Source of the DNA: Septoria linicola
Lineage: Eukaryota > Ascomycota > Dothideomycetes > Mycosphaerellales > Mycosphaerellaceae
NCBI GenBank assembly: GCA_024114885.1
Contig: CP099418.1
Location: 2,728,001 to 2,792,000, forward strand
Length of the DNA stretch: 64,000 nt
Reading direction: 5' to 3'
Part shown: piece after piece, positions 1-11,807 of the stretch
How positions within the stretch are numbered: position 1 is the stretch's first letter
Layout: every line of letters begins with the position of its first letter
Notes under the pieces: model-generated
Seen by the model: only the letters and a program-made list of their open reading frames with translations
Databases searched by the model: none
Told to the model about the DNA's origin: nothing
Program-made: the position numbers and the translations under genes

Positions 1-401
1 TGTCGCTGATTCAGAGATGGTGCGGGTGGTTTGAAGCACAGTGAGTGTCGTGTAGAGACCAGGCACGGCACCAACCTCTTGCGAACACAGATTATAAGCG
101 CTGCTGGCCGCTTGTTCCGATACTGTCTGTCCACTGCAATCCGGTCCTTTCGCGCACTTGAGTGCTAGCTCGCCAAGTGTGAAGAGTCCGGTTGAGTAGA
201 CTCCGCAAATGCAATCACTACCCGTACACGCCTTGTTATATTGCGCACTGATATAGTCGCTGAGGCATACGCGTGCACATGGCGGTACCGCATCTTGCAA
301 ATCTTTAGGGATTCGCGAGAGTGCGGTAGCGGTGCCCTCCAGAATGGTCGATGTGGCCGCACTTCTAGTAGAAAAATCTAGCCCTGAAGGCATCGCGGCT
401 C
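1..401 (-). CDS. CFEM-domain protein, 3' part beyond the left edge
   Basis: The minus-strand reading frame entering from position 401 encodes a CFEM domain: a Pro-Pro-Cys start, the pair CARVC, then KAC, SDC, ICG, LKC, PDC and NLC. That gives the eight cysteines expected of the family, with an aspartate just before the fourth. CFEM domains occur in fungal secreted, GPI-anchored or PTH11-type receptor proteins and several bind haem. The exon seems to start after an acceptor ending CAG at 402-404. The protein runs off the window, so it cannot be decided whether it is soluble, anchored or a seven-helix receptor. The 5' exon is not resolved. A minus-strand stretch at roughly 530-820 is open and has a hydrophobic signal-like start (WLFCIVIAG), but no clean donor connects the two. 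Confidence 0.8.
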
Positions 402-404
402 CTG

Positions 405-1977
405 TGGTCGTTGAGCATAAGTTGTTTTGTATGTGAAGAAGTCAGAATGGAAGTCGCCGTCCAGCGGCATCGACAAGGGAAAATTTATGAGCGCGGAGAA
501 GAAATCATCAAAGAAAATCGTGTGAGATGCTCGAAGCGGGTGAAAGTATGAGAGCCACTCAAGCCTGGAAGGCGAGGTGTAATGAACAGGTCAACCAGGC
601 CTCCATTGCCGCCAAAGTCATCGTCATCATACCAACTGCTCGTCGCGTAGGCGCCAGAGACCTTTTTGGGCATGGCAACGGATGCTATGCAGCTGTGAGT
701 GGCTTCTGTCAGCGGAGGTCCAGGTGGGCGCGTATCCTGATCGCTGACTGGCCAATTTTGCGCTGCCGTACGCAAGCCCGCAATAACAATGCAGAACAGC
801 CATTTGGCTGAACGGGGTCGTCTTCTTCATCGCAATGATAGGTGAAAGTTGGTCTTGGAAGGATCCACACACTGTCAATTGATTGTGTGCATCTGTTGAA
901 AGTCGCGAAGTTCGGTGCGGCGTTCGAGGTATGCTGACCATGTCGGCGACTGAGAGCAATATGCTGGAATACGTGCCATCGGGACACAGGTCATACATCG
1001 GGCTGTCTCTTGCTGTCCTCAGACGTGCATCGATGTGCATGTTTTTTGTGTCTGAGGAAGATTAATGCGAGCATGAGCTTCTTGTTAGCTAAGTACTTGG
1101 CTGCCAATAAGCCAAAGAGCACACGATCGTTCCCTGACCGTGACCGGATCTTATGTCGCTCTTATTGAGGTTGCCCATGCGCGAAGAAGTTTCTCGTGGC
1201 TCAACATATATGTGATATACAAAATGTGAACCAGAACTAGATGAGACTGCGAGGTCCTGAGCTGGGGTTGGGGCTTGTTCATCCTCATCGACCAAAGGCG
1301 TGGGACGATTTCTGATCGCCTCACTCTGGTGAGGTTCGGAGGGCTTCGTGAGACTCGTGCACGCTGCTCTCCATATCATGTTTTCTTCGTGGCACATCTC
1401 CTCACTGAAGTCAGCTCAAGATCCTTTTGCTCATACACAAATCGCCATCATACAGCATCATGGACGACGAACGTTCTGACTGAGACCGAGTCGATATCCG
1501 GCTCGCATCTATGCCAGTGCGAAATCGAGTCTCAATCGATACTACGAACCAGCACGTCTGATACATCGCCTCCCATCAGCTTATGTCCGGCAACGATAAT
1601 TTTTAGCGATATCATCAACTAGCGCAGGTCCTTCTGTACACGTCAGAGCTCAGCCGACTCTTCCACGAACTTGAGAGGTCGAGACACCTGCTTCCGTCCA
1701 GAATGCTGGCAGGGCATTTATTCCAGCCAGTCAGAGCTCTGTCTCGCCCTCCTACGGTAAGCGCACCGTTGCTCTCGCATACGAAAGTCTTGTTCATCAG
1801 TAGTGCGACCAACGAGGGCAGAGGACAAGCCACGCAGGCTCCACTGCTATAAGCTGATGAAGTCGCAGGACTTCTGAGAACTAAATATCTATATCCTCTT
1901 GCTCTCATCCGCGCAGTTCTGCAGCTTGACTGGCAGAACCAAGGCAGGTATATCGCGAAGCAGACTATATACCTGTC
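405..1977. other. Region without a confident gene (possible CFEM 5' exon, then intergenic)
   Basis: Only short ORFs in competing frames are present. The minus-strand frame at about 530-820 may hold the 5' exon of the CFEM gene. From about 1,050 to 1,977 no domain, RNA gene or repeat was recognised; the end of it is the BLOC-1 subunit promoter. Confidence 0.5.
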
Positions 1978-2403
1978 ATGTCTACCACACTGGCCTCTTC
2001 CTCGTCTGTATCTTCTTCTACAGTCGTTGCCAGCCACAGTCCACGGGAACAAGAAGAAGCTCGAGCAGCAGTCCTGGCGTCCTTAGAGTCTGCTGGCTCA
2101 AACTACGACCATCAGTTTCAGCGTAGAGCTGCCGACCTACACGCCAATGCCACCGCGATTGCCAAGCAAGAAGCTACGGTGCAAGCACAGGCCTCGACTT
2201 TAGCCAGAGAAAGTGCAAAATTGCAGAAAGAACTCGACAAGGCCACTAAAGGTCTCAATGAAATTGGCGACGTTCAGAATTGGGCGGAGACGATAGAGCG
2301 AGACCTATTAGTGCTGGAAGAAACGCTACGACTTGTCAGCGGTCAGGATGAGATGGAGACTGCTAGTGGTGGAAGCACTTGGAAATTGTCGCAATGCAGC
2401 TGA
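1978..2403 (+). CDS. BLOC-1 complex subunit 1 (GCN5L1-like)
   Basis: This single-exon gene encodes 141 residues. After a Ser/Thr-rich start, residues about 20-125 form a predicted coiled coil ending in the family signature LNEIGDVQNWAETIERDL. This resembles the GCN5L1/BLOC1S1 core, in which an ELGDVENW-like motif leads into a second helix. In animals the subunit belongs to BLOC-1 and BORC on endosomes and lysosomes; the yeast counterpart Bls1 is in an endosomal BLOC-1. The role here is inferred from that family. Length is close to the usual 120-150 residues. The ATG opens the frame just before conserved sequence begins, and the last 20 residues are not conserved-looking. It has no obvious operon-like partner. 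Confidence 0.8.
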   Translation: MSTTLASSSSVSSSTVVASHSPREQEEARAAVLASLESAGSNYDHQFQRRAADLHANATAIAKQEATVQAQASTLARESAKLQKELDKATKGLNEIGDVQNWAETIERDLLVLEETLRLVSGQDEMETASGGSTWKLSQCS

Positions 2404-2762
2404 AGTGGTTCATTTTGAGGCTCAGCTCAGCTATGGTCGCTCGGCATACAGCCCAGGGTTATGCTTGCTGCGAATGAGACTTTGAGGGAATGTGGTCTAC
2501 ACAGAACATCCTAGCCAAGGTGCGCACCTGTAATCGTGACAGTCCTTCGTAGGTAGGCTTCGTACGGAAACGTCAGTCAGGGCCTTGTTTCAAGAAAGCA
2601 GAACTCATGTGCAGGTCGAGGTGCATTGCTTGGATCATTGGCAACACTTCGCCTGCTTGCCATGAAGCGGGCAGGCGAGTGACACAAATGAGCTTCAGAG
2701 CTTTGAGCTACTCCACCATAGCTCACTTTCAAAGATGAGATGCTACCCCCGTACACGACAAC
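2404..2762. other. Intergenic, nothing recognised
   Basis: This is the spacer between the BLOC-1 subunit gene and the downstream dehydrogenase. It holds no ORF, repeat or RNA gene that can be supported, and its end is the dehydrogenase promoter. Confidence 0.5.
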
Positions 2763-3787
2763 ATGCCTCAAGGCCGGCTACATGATCGCACAGCCATTGT
2801 GACAGGATCTTCTTCCGGTCTGGGTCGGGCAATAGCGCTCCAGCTGGCAGTCGAAGGAGCACGAGTATGCTGTGTTGACATTTATGAAGCTCCGCGTAAC
2901 AAGACAAACGCGGCGACCGGAAAAGCAGACGATTTCAATAATCGAATCGATGGCGAGACTACCATTGAAGAATTGCGCCGCCTCTATGGCACCGAGTCTG
3001 CAATTTTCGTGCATGCAGACATGACCAAAGCCGAGGAGGTTGAGAATGCCATTGCAAGCTGTGCGTGGCCATGGGGATGGATGAAATCTGCGTATGGTTG
3101 CTGATTGAATGCGACAGGCGTGAAAACCTTTGGCAGGCTCGATATCATGTGCAATGTAAGCCCGCCTCCCTCTCCCTACACGCCGCTAACCTTTCCGCAA
3201 GAATGCTGGCATCTCTGTAGAAAGCACCCATCCGACGCCTCTTGCGATCCATGAAACCAGCGAGCACGACTGGGACCGCACCATGGCGATCAATGCCAAA
3301 GGCGTCTTCCTCGGCTGCAAATACGCCCTGGTTCAAATGCTCAAACAAACACGCCTCCCAGGCGTGAAAGACCTAGGCTGGATCGTCAACACCGCCTCCG
3401 TGCAAGGGCTGGTGGCTTACCATAATACTCCAGCCTATACTGCATCAAAGGGCGCGGTTGCCCAATTGACCAAGCAAGTCGCCTTGGACTATGCACCACA
3501 TCGAATTCATTGCAACGCAATCTGTCCTGGCTTCCTAAAGACCACTATGACGCAGAATCTGCAGAACGACCCTGTCAAGCAAGCAGAGATTGATGCCGCG
3601 CATCCCTTTGGTGGCATGGGCACGCCAGAAGATGTGGCCAAGGCTGTTCTGTTTCTGGCCAGTGATGATTGTGGTATGAACTCTTCCTGTCTCGCCGAAT
3701 GCAGTGAGGTATGCGTGCTGACTGAACACGTTAGCTTGGATCACTGGCGTGAATCTTCCCGTCGATGGTGGTTACATGATAATGTGA
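2763..3787 (+). CDS. Short-chain dehydrogenase/reductase (classical SDR)
   Basis: Four exons (2763-3060, 3118-3155, 3202-3673, 3735-3787) join in frame to give 286 residues. The Rossmann cofactor motif TGSSSGLG is at residues 12-19, followed by the NNAG motif split by intron 2, the catalytic serine in NTASVQG and the YTASK active-site pair. It ends with the usual GVNLPVDGG strand. These are all hallmarks of a classical NAD(P)-dependent SDR that oxidises or reduces an alcohol/ketone; the substrate cannot be told from sequence. An aspartate after the second beta strand (CCVDIYEAP) suggests NAD(H) preference, which is an inference. It lies alone between unrelated genes, so context gives no pathway. 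Confidence 0.85.
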
Positions 3788-4313
3788 GAGAGTACGAGTT
3801 GGCGATGCATCAATCTTCATTCATTTCCCGTGATCAGTCCCTTCCCTCCCTAGCAGAGTAGACTGGTCGCAACTCGATGCTAAGCCACGTACGCAATCCA
3901 AACAACCACCATCGATCCGTCTGCTAATAACTTTCGACTCTAGTATAGCCCCATGTAAATGCTCCATTTTCAACTCCAAGGCCAAAATATCCAAAAGGGA
4001 GAGGCAGTCGCCAATATCAAAATCCCGAAAGCGATGCTCGAATCAACGCAGAAGTCCAGTATGTTTGCGTCCGTGGTATGTACAGGAATCGGAGTGAACT
4101 TTGTAATTAGTGCATATTCGAACATGATTGGCGTTGAGACGGGCAGGCAATTATGCCATGCTCTAGTCATCGGGCAGTGCCTCGTGCTGCGCGGTGGTGC
4201 ATCCGCAAACGAAACTTCGCTCGAAGATGCCACGCCCACCCATGACGGTGGAAGAGAAGCAGCATTAAGTTTTATTGAAGCCGTCATCGCGTCAAATACT
4301 TCCTCCAAACCTT
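3788..4313. other. Intergenic between convergent genes
   Basis: The 3' ends of the dehydrogenase (+) and the KRE6-like gene (-) face each other here. Short ORFs on both strands look like chance frames. No repeat or structural signal was recognised. Confidence 0.5.
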
Positions 4314-6426
4314 TCAGCTCCAGGGCCAGCGTTGCCCCGAATTGGGCCAAGCAGGTTTTGATGACCTCTTGGACTTCTTCGGCTTCGGCTTGTTTTCAGC
4401 CTTGCAGCCGTGCATAAAAGAGTTCTGTGGGAAAGAGAAGTCGGCTTGCTCCCAGTGCGTTATGTTGATGTTGGCGTATGGCTCTGGATGTTTCTTGATG
4501 TAGTCAGTGGTCGGATACCCCACGGGGTCGCATGTCATCTCGTCGCCGTCTTGTTGATAGATGCGAATGTAGTCTAGCCTCATGGTGGCCGGGAACAATG
4601 GCGCAAGTCCAGTGAGATTCACGGCCGAGAAACTGTTGGACATACCAAAGTTGGCGATGATAGACATGGGCTCCTCTGGTATGACTCGCTGACCAATGTT
4701 GCCATTCGGTCCCACGGCGTTCGCATCCAGCTTCCAGGTTGGCTCATCACCCACATACCATGTTATGTAGCCATCTGCACCCGGCTCGTACTCGAAAGCA
4801 TAAGTCTGGTAGGCATTGCCGTCGTACCATTTGTTGTTGAGTGCAGTGAGCGCAGAAACAGCTTCCTGGTATTGTCCTCCCTGGTACGCGTTTGCTTCGG
4901 TGATGGAATGATCGTATACTTCCATCCAGTCGGACTGGGGCTGCCAAAACAGATCGAATGGAGCTACTTGGAACGATTGAGAGGCAGAGCCGATAGCCGC
5001 ACCGATCGGAGGAACAAGGTACTCCACAGAGGCTTCAATGGCATCGATTTCCGGCGCGCTTCTGCTATTTCCAGGCGATGGGTGGTCCTCACCTTCGCAA
5101 GTACACGCTGGCAGCCTCATGCCTGGCAGATAGTTGAGTCCGTCTGGATCAGATTGATTCGGCGTTATGCCCACATCGCATTCATCATGATAACTGTACG
5201 GCCACATGCCGTCTGTGGTCGCTGCGTAGCCAGGCCTTCCAAGATTTCCCATGGCCCAGAATCCTGGCCAGAAACCAATAGTGTCGCCACGTCCGGGAAG
5301 AGATATCGAAGCCTCTAAGTATCCACCCTTGAAGCATAGCTTATTCCACGATTGCAGCATTCCCGATCGGTAGTTGAGGTTGTGACTCTGAAAGGCATCG
5401 AATTGGAGATTGAGGGTGCCGTCTTTGGTTGTGACCGCATCTGGATCATACCATTCCAGATCCATAGTCACACCGTACCAAAAGTCCATGGCCTGAAAGT
5501 AAGGATCGTCCTCGTCATAGAATGTGCGACCATCCACGTTGAATTCGTCGCTGAAGACTAGTGTCTGCTGCTTGCCATTGTCGCCCTTCCGCGTCTTGAC
5601 ATTGTCTGGTGTGTCCGGATCAATGAGACTCGTACGCAAGTTCTTCAGCAGTGGTATTTGGTCTGAAATGCAGTCGGGATCCTTCTCGCACGAGTTTCCA
5701 GTCGGATCAAGCTTGCTCTGAACGAATGTCCTGCGTCACGTCAGTGCTACTCACGGGACTACAGACGAGGAAGTCCACCTACAGTATGGGATAGCCGATG
5801 AAGAGGATCAAAATTCCAATGGTGATGAGGGCCAGCCCTCCCACATTGACGAAACCTCTTCTGCTGAACAGATCCGCACATTTTAGCCTCGAGTCTCGAT
5901 CACTCGGGTCGGGGTTGTGCAGATAGTCGTCCTTTTCGACATCCTCCGGGAACAACAGGAGGCCTGCTCCTGGCAAAATGTTGAACTTCTCACTGACAGT
6001 CTGCGTATTCACGCCGTCATCGCTGCCTGCCCTTGAGGGTGCGCGTGAGTCGTCAAAGGGCGAGACAAATGGTCCATTGTATCGACTATCTCTGCTCCCA
6101 GCGCTCTCCGACGACCATGACGTTCTCCTGCTATTGAAGCCACTTTCGGTTGGCGTTCGTATGGGCGAATCGTCGTCTCTAAATCTCCGCGTCTTGCTCT
6201 TGCGTGGCGGCAGCAAAAGCTCTGCCGACTCTGCGGGGTGGCTATACAGGGAGTGGCCGCTCGGACCAGTGCGCAACGATGGTCGACCAGGTTGGGTGAG
6301 GGATCGCGAGGATGTCTGCCGCGAGGCCAAGTGTGGCCGTGAGTCTGCCCCGGCGTCCTGGCCAATGTTGAGCTGGTCACCACTCCCAGAGTTCACCCGG
6401 ATCTGCGGTGGATTATGCCGGTCCAT
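4314..6426 (-). CDS. Beta-glucan synthesis-associated protein, KRE6/SKN1 family (GH16)
   Basis: Two exons (6426-5783 and 5730-4314, 52-nt intron) encode 686 residues. Residues 1-190 are Ser/Arg/Pro-rich and cytosolic-looking. One membrane segment follows (VGGLALITIGILILFIGYP), then a lumenal GH16-like domain. The catalytic-type motif EIDAIEA is present, preceded by DFWYGVTMDLEWYDP and GFWPGFWAMGNLGRPGY, which are highly characteristic of Kre6/Skn1. In yeast these type II membrane proteins of the ER/Golgi are needed for beta-1,6-glucan assembly in the cell wall. Family length is about 650-770 residues, so the gene looks complete. It shares its upstream region with DPH1 on the other strand. Confidence 0.93.
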
Positions 6427-7387
6427 GGCAAGGCGGGACAGTGGTGTGATTATTGCTGTGAGATTTCCGCGCGACCAGATGCGAGGATGAACGTGTCAAG
6501 CATGCGGCGAACAGCCAATATCGCGATGGTCGTGTGCGTGTCGTGCGAAGGGAAATGGCCGGGCCGCGAGGGAGTGTTATTATGGCGCTTCGAAACGAAT
6601 GTGAGGTTGGCTGTTGTCTCAGTCGTGCTGCGGGTTTCAGTTGTTGCGCGAAGAGACACGATGCAGACGCAGATGCAGATGCAGACGCAGGAAAAAGAAG
6701 AGGCGACAGGATGATGTCCAGACACAGCCGGGCGACGACGACGACGACCACAACAGCGGGCGTTGGTCGAGGCACTGACTTAACGACGCACACCCCTAAT
6801 CACAGAATGCTCGCTCGATGCTCCACCGTGGAATCCACTTTTTGATCAATGCGAATTGCTGGCGACACGCAGCGATGCAACGCAACGATGATGATCATGT
6901 CTACTAGTCGGCGATTGTGCGTGCATCTAATGGAGTGTGACATCTGATGCCGGCGCTACATCTCACTGCTATTTTCTGCCCACGATCGTCTCGAAACGCC
7001 ATGTCTCTCCCGTGCGGACATACGGGAGGCGACGGCATGTTTGCGCCATCCGCTGGAAGATCGACCGTGTGGCTGCTCGATATGCGATCTCAACGCTCAC
7101 CGAGCCACTTAAGGACCAGTCTCTGCCTGCTCCGACGTGCCAGTGGGCTCAGGAGAGCAGCTGCTCAAAAGGACACGATGCAGAGCAGACGCGTTGCGCG
7201 CGCTGAGGGATCATGGCCCGCTGCCGGAGCTGCTGCAGGTACATTTATTAGCGCGAATGCTTATATAATTGTACTTTTCAGTCATCAAGATTTCCATCGT
7301 CGAACATCGACAAAAGCGCTGCATCTTCCTTACTAGACGTCAGCTACAGGCAACGTCAAGCAATTGGTGCTTTTGCTCACTGCAAAT
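6427..7387. promoter_or_regulatory. Divergent upstream region of KRE6-like gene and DPH1
   Basis: This 961-bp spacer separates two genes that read outward. It contains simple repeats: five GCAGAY hexamers at 6663-6690 and a GAC run at 6733-6749. Both strands show ORFs here, but they consist of repeat translation (for example DADADADA) and are rejected as genes. No specific binding site can be named. Confidence 0.5.
6661..6690. repeat. Hexanucleotide microsatellite (GCAGAY)n
   Basis: About five tandem GCAGAC/GCAGAT units lie in the divergent spacer upstream of the KRE6-like gene. They explain the false Asp-Ala ORFs on both strands. Confidence 0.8.
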
Positions 7388-8834
7388 ATGGAATCCGACC
7401 GTGCTCTAGCCGATCTTGGCCCTGATCTACCTGCGACACCCGGCATCAACGGCGACACCGAAACGCAGCCTAAACAGCCCAAAAGACGCTTCATCGGCCG
7501 TCGAGCTGCAGACGCAAAAGCCGCGTCAAAAGCAGAGGCTGGCAATGGTTCCATCGAAGAGACAGGCGCAGTGCAAGGTGCGTGCGAGGTTTGCCATCCA
7601 GTGTCGCACCGCCAAGCTGACGAGGACAGTTGCTGCACGGCGGAGGCCTGCTCGTGCCCTGAACAATGTGCCCGACGAAATCTTGTATGACCAGGACATC
7701 AACGATGCTATCGCGCTGTTACCAAAGAACTACAACTTCGAAATTCACAAGACCATTCATCGGATCAGAACTTCGGGTGCAAAGCAAATCGCTTTGCAGA
7801 TGCCAGAAGGGTTGCTGCTGTTTGCCACGACCATTTCCGACATTCTCACGCAATTCTGCCCCGGAGCCAGCACACTCATCATGGGCGACGTGACGTACGG
7901 CGCATGCTGCATTGACGATTACACTGCTCGTGCCTTGGGCTGCGATATGCTCGTACATTACGCTCACTCGTGCCTGATTCCCGTGAATGTGACAAAGATT
8001 CAAACTTTGTACGTCTTCGTCGACATACAGATTGACGTGGAGCATCTGCTTGCCACCATTGAACGCAACTTCAAGCCCGGCAGCACGATCGCTATGGTAG
8101 GCACGATTCAGTTCAACGCCACGCTGCATGGTACTTCTCAGCAGCTCCGCTCCGCTGGATACAATCTTATAGTCCCCCAGATCATGCCGCTGTCAAAGGG
8201 TGAGATCCTCGGTTGCACGTCCCCACGACTCACGAAAGAGCAGAATGTTGACCTCATTCTGTACCTGGGAGACGGCCGCTTTCATCTGGAAAGTGCAATG
8301 ATACACAATCCTTCCGCGCCAGCATATAGGTACGATCCCTACTCAAGAAGACTGACACACGAAACATACGACCATGATACGCTGCTCGCAGACCGCTCCA
8401 GGGCACTCTCCCAAGCGCGGACGGCCAAGAAATGGGGCCTGATTCTGGGCAGTCTTGGACGTCAAGGTAATCCCCATACCATGACTCTCATCGAGAACAA
8501 CTTGCGTGAGAAGGGGACTCCTTGGGTGAATCTGCTGCTCAGTGAGATATTCCCAGGCAAGTTGGCGATGATGCCAGAGGTGGAGTGTTGGGTGCAAGTT
8601 GCCTGCCCCAGGCTGAGCATTGATTGGGGGTATGCCTTTCCACGGCCTTTGCTGACGCCGTACGAGGCGCTCGTCGTGCTAGGAGAACGGAAAGGATGGG
8701 AGGGCCAAGTGAACGAGGTGACTGGTGAGAAGGAGGAGACTGTGTATCCAATGGACTACTACGGCAAGCAGGGCTTGGCCAGGGTGAAACCGGAAGATCT
8801 CGTTGCCAAAGCAGTCGTAGCTGGTACCGCATAG
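7388..8834 (+). CDS. DPH1: Diphthamide biosynthesis protein 1 (2-(3-amino-3-carboxypropyl)histidine synthase subunit)
   Basis: Two exons (7388-7577 and 7630-8834) give 464 residues. The protein carries the three widely spaced cysteine motifs that bind the radical-SAM-like [4Fe-4S] cluster: YGACCIDD, HYAHSCLIP and QVACPRLSIDWG. It also has IALQMPEGLLL and NVDLILYLGDGRFHLE, which are typical of Dph1. With Dph2 it transfers the aminocarboxypropyl group of SAM to a histidine of translation elongation factor 2, the first step of diphthamide synthesis. The first about 75 residues are Lys/Ala/Arg-rich and not conserved. The start is the first ATG of the exon that splices in frame. The intron is 52 nt. 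Confidence 0.93.
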
Positions 8835-9188
8835 ATATATTATCAAAGGCAACATAATCACCGCTCGTTTGTGGTGAAAAAGCACATGGTCGCATCTCGT
8901 GTATCCATATCGATCCACGTAATGAACGCTAGGAGGTACGCATGGCGTTAGCGGCAAGCAGGCGGAACCTATCGCTTCGAGGCCGAGCATACCTCGCACC
9001 AGTTCAGCACTGCTGTGCTCACGTCCATAAATCCACATACACGTGCATGCCCGATCTGTACCATGTTGATTGGCCATCGTATGGCGTTGAACGAACGATC
9101 AGCTGCCTAGCCGGAAGGAGCGCACAGAGATAATGCTCGAACATCGCCATCGAGACGAGCGAGCTGCGACCACTAACGAGCAGCGACA
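8835..9188. other. Intergenic between DPH1 and RGP1
   Basis: This is the 3' flank of DPH1 and the promoter of RGP1. No gene, RNA or repeat was recognised. Confidence 0.5.
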
Positions 9189-11807
9189 ATGCCGCCAACG
9201 CCTCACGCGCCGTCCAATATCCGCGCATATGTGCAATGGAAGGAGCCGGCAGTGTATGCGGGCGAACAGATTGAATGCATCATCACGTTTAAGAACATAG
9301 CACGGCCGGCGGGAGCAGAGAGAAATCATACAGGACAGACACATTCGCTGGGGAACGGCGGCCTACACAGCAGAGGCCAGTCGTTCAATCCGTCGCGGGT
9401 TCACAGTCGACGATCATCTCTGGCGCAGGCCAAACTGCCTCCCACACCCCTTTCTCGCGCTCCGTCAGCATCTGCAGCAAGCGCAAAGGGAACCCAAGGG
9501 AGCAGAGGACACCGACCTACGTTATCCTTGAGCGTGGGCAATGCATCTACACGACCTGGCAATGGCCTGCTGAGTGCGACGCCGCAGACGGCGAATACCT
9601 CTACAAGTGCGTCAAGGCCAGACAAGGGCCACGGGCGGAGCTTGTCTATCATGTCTCTGGGGAGCGAGACTATCAGCGAAGGCCGGGCACCTGTATTGAA
9701 CAATGGCGCTGGAAAAAGACCGCTAAAGGGACATGGCCGAAGCGCTAGCTTGCAGTACACATCAAGCTTGGGCGCACAATCGCCATCTCCACGACAGCCT
9801 TCGCCGCTTTACGAGGCTACAACTCCGCCCGATGAAATGAGCAATTCCGAGCAGCCACTACCTGTACGCCCGGCCCGGAGACGCCCAGGAACAGCATCGG
9901 CTGGCAATACTCCGCAGCTTGGGAGGAAGTCAAGTCTTCGAAAGCAGACCAGTGCTGAGAAGCAAGACGCTTCTGCATTCAACAGCTTCAAGTTTCCAAT
10001 GGAGCCTTCGCCGCAAATTTCCACGCACGAAGCTTATGGACCCAGACCCAAGCTCGCGCGCAATCCTTCTACAATGCACTCGAGCAGGAGGCAGCGATCG
10101 CCACAACCACAAGATAGTTGGTCTGCAACCAGCTTGAATCCCATATCCCGGGTAATGTCTGAGACCTCACAAGACGGTACGCCGAGGAGCAGTAGCGAGA
10201 TTTACTCCACGAGTAACCACAGTGACGAGACTTTGACCTCTGAACTACCCTCCCAGCAGCAATTCGGTAGACTACTTCCCAGGCTGAGTCACTCACGCCA
10301 GCCGTCTCGATCACCACCAAATAAACCCGCTCGGCCAGAGACACTGATGATGGCGTATGCGCAGACTGTAGGCAGATTTACAATTGACGGCAGTCTCATC
10401 AATGCGGCACCTTTTGAGGAGGTGAAGCGTAAAGGAGTACAAGGGGGCGGCGGAGTGATTGGCGTGGAGCGCTCCAAGCGGTCATCTGGCCTATTCGGCG
10501 CTCTCAGTTGGGGCAACATTGGGGAGTCGCTCGGTGGTCTGCTTGGCAATGACGAGATGAGCTCCATGGCGCAAATGAAGGCCACCGTCGGCTCAAAAAC
10601 GATACCTCTCTTGTCGACGCCGCAAAGTCTGCTCTTCGTCGAGCTGAAGCTCGGTCCTGGAGAGAAGAAGAGCTACAGCTATAGGTTTCCGCTTCCTCGT
10701 GGCTTGCCGCCGAGTCACAAAGGCAGAGCAATGAAAGTGACGTACCACCTGTCAATCGGCGTTCAACGGCCAGAGGGTCAGGTTGTTAAGCACGTTGACA
10801 TTCCATTTCGGGTCTTGGGCAGCTACGACTCCCGAGGCGACACTCTCGGCCACGATCTCATGTCACCTTATATACTCCTGCAGGACGCTGCACGTACGAC
10901 AAGTATCTCAACCGACTCATTTAGCACCAGCAATATCACGAAATTCCCATCCGACACAGAGCCAAAGAACAGGAAATCGCCCAAACAGGGCTTAGAAGAC
11001 TTCTTGCGCTATACCGAGAGACTACTCGATACACCGGTCGACGCTAATGGAGTACTGCTGTCACCGACCTCACCCACATCACCCGAAACGAGCTCGCTTT
11101 CGCGGCAGAGCAGTGTTCCCGACCCGGCACCGACGAAGATCAAAGAAGCCATTGACCTTGCGATCCTCAAATCGAACAGAACCGGCTACGACAGCTCCCG
11201 GATAGGAGGGTCTCAGAGTAACAATCGCTTCAACATCGCTCGGTCCGGCCAGCCAGTGGCGGTGCTGACCATGCTGCGCCCAGCATACAGACTAGGCGAG
11301 TTGGTGACCGGGACTATTGACTTCACAAGACCGGCTTCAACATCGACTACCCATGGGTCAACCCCCACTTACTCCGTGCTCGTCGAATTGGAATCGTCAG
11401 AAAGCATAGATGCTTCACTTGCACTCCGTAGCAGTAGCTCGATTAGCAGAGTGACACGAAAGGTGTACGCTGTATCGAGGGAGAACACTCTCTTCTCGGG
11501 ACAGATCAGCTTCAGCCTTGCCATACCTTCGAATGCAGCACCAAGCTTCGAGACGACTGGTGTCAGCCTGCACTGGAGACTTAAAGTCGAGTTCACTGCG
11601 CACCGATCGATACAAGGTCTGGGCATCGGAGTGACTGACGGAGAGTCATTATTGCTCGATCAGCTTGGGAGCGATGAGCGAGGGACGACGTACATTGCAA
11701 AGGAGCGACTGCCGGCCGACACTTTTGAGATTGCTGTGCCGCTGAAAGTGTATGGCGCGGTTGGGATAGATGGCAACAGTCACGAAAGTGAGGCCTTATA
11801 TGTGTAG
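9189..11807 (+). CDS. RGP1: RGP1-like subunit of the Ric1-Rgp1 Rab GEF
   Basis: A single uninterrupted exon encodes 872 residues. The start, SNIRAYVQWKEPAVYAGEQI, is the arrestin-like first strand pair of the Rgp1 family. A long, low-complexity Ser/Pro-rich insert (about residues 45-390) separates it from the conserved C-terminal half. That half includes KKSYSYRFPLPRGLPPSHKG, the strand VTYHLSIGVQRP, and a final SLHWRLKVEFTA segment. With Ric1, Rgp1 is the exchange factor that activates the Rab Ypt6/Rab6 at the Golgi. The yeast protein is 663 residues; the excess here is the disordered insert. The role is assigned from the family. Confidence 0.85.
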   Translation: MPPTPHAPSNIRAYVQWKEPAVYAGEQIECIITFKNIARPAGAERNHTGQTHSLGNGGLHSRGQSFNPSRVHSRRSSLAQAKLPPTPLSRAPSASAASAKGTQGSRGHRPTLSLSVGNASTRPGNGLLSATPQTANTSTSASRPDKGHGRSLSIMSLGSETISEGRAPVLNNGAGKRPLKGHGRSASLQYTSSLGAQSPSPRQPSPLYEATTPPDEMSNSEQPLPVRPARRRPGTASAGNTPQLGRKSSLRKQTSAEKQDASAFNSFKFPMEPSPQISTHEAYGPRPKLARNPSTMHSSRRQRSPQPQDSWSATSLNPISRVMSETSQDGTPRSSSEIYSTSNHSDETLTSELPSQQQFGRLLPRLSHSRQPSRSPPNKPARPETLMMAYAQTVGRFTIDGSLINAAPFEEVKRKGVQGGGGVIGVERSKRSSGLFGALSWGNIGESLGGLLGNDEMSSMAQMKATVGSKTIPLLSTPQSLLFVELKLGPGEKKSYSYRFPLPRGLPPSHKGRAMKVTYHLSIGVQRPEGQVVKHVDIPFRVLGSYDSRGDTLGHDLMSPYILLQDAARTTSISTDSFSTSNITKFPSDTEPKNRKSPKQGLEDFLRYTERLLDTPVDANGVLLSPTSPTSPETSSLSRQSSVPDPAPTKIKEAIDLAILKSNRTGYDSSRIGGSQSNNRFNIARSGQPVAVLTMLRPAYRLGELVTGTIDFTRPASTSTTHGSTPTYSVLVELESSESIDASLALRSSSSISRVTRKVYAVSRENTLFSGQISFSLAIPSNAAPSFETTGVSLHWRLKVEFTAHRSIQGLGIGVTDGESLLLDQLGSDERGTTYIAKERLPADTFEIAVPLKVYGAVGIDGNSHESEALYV

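Noticed and set aside
6534..6845. ORFs with runs of Asp-Ala or Thr upstream of the KRE6-like gene
   Set aside because: They are translations of the GCAGAY and GAC microsatellites and occur on both strands.
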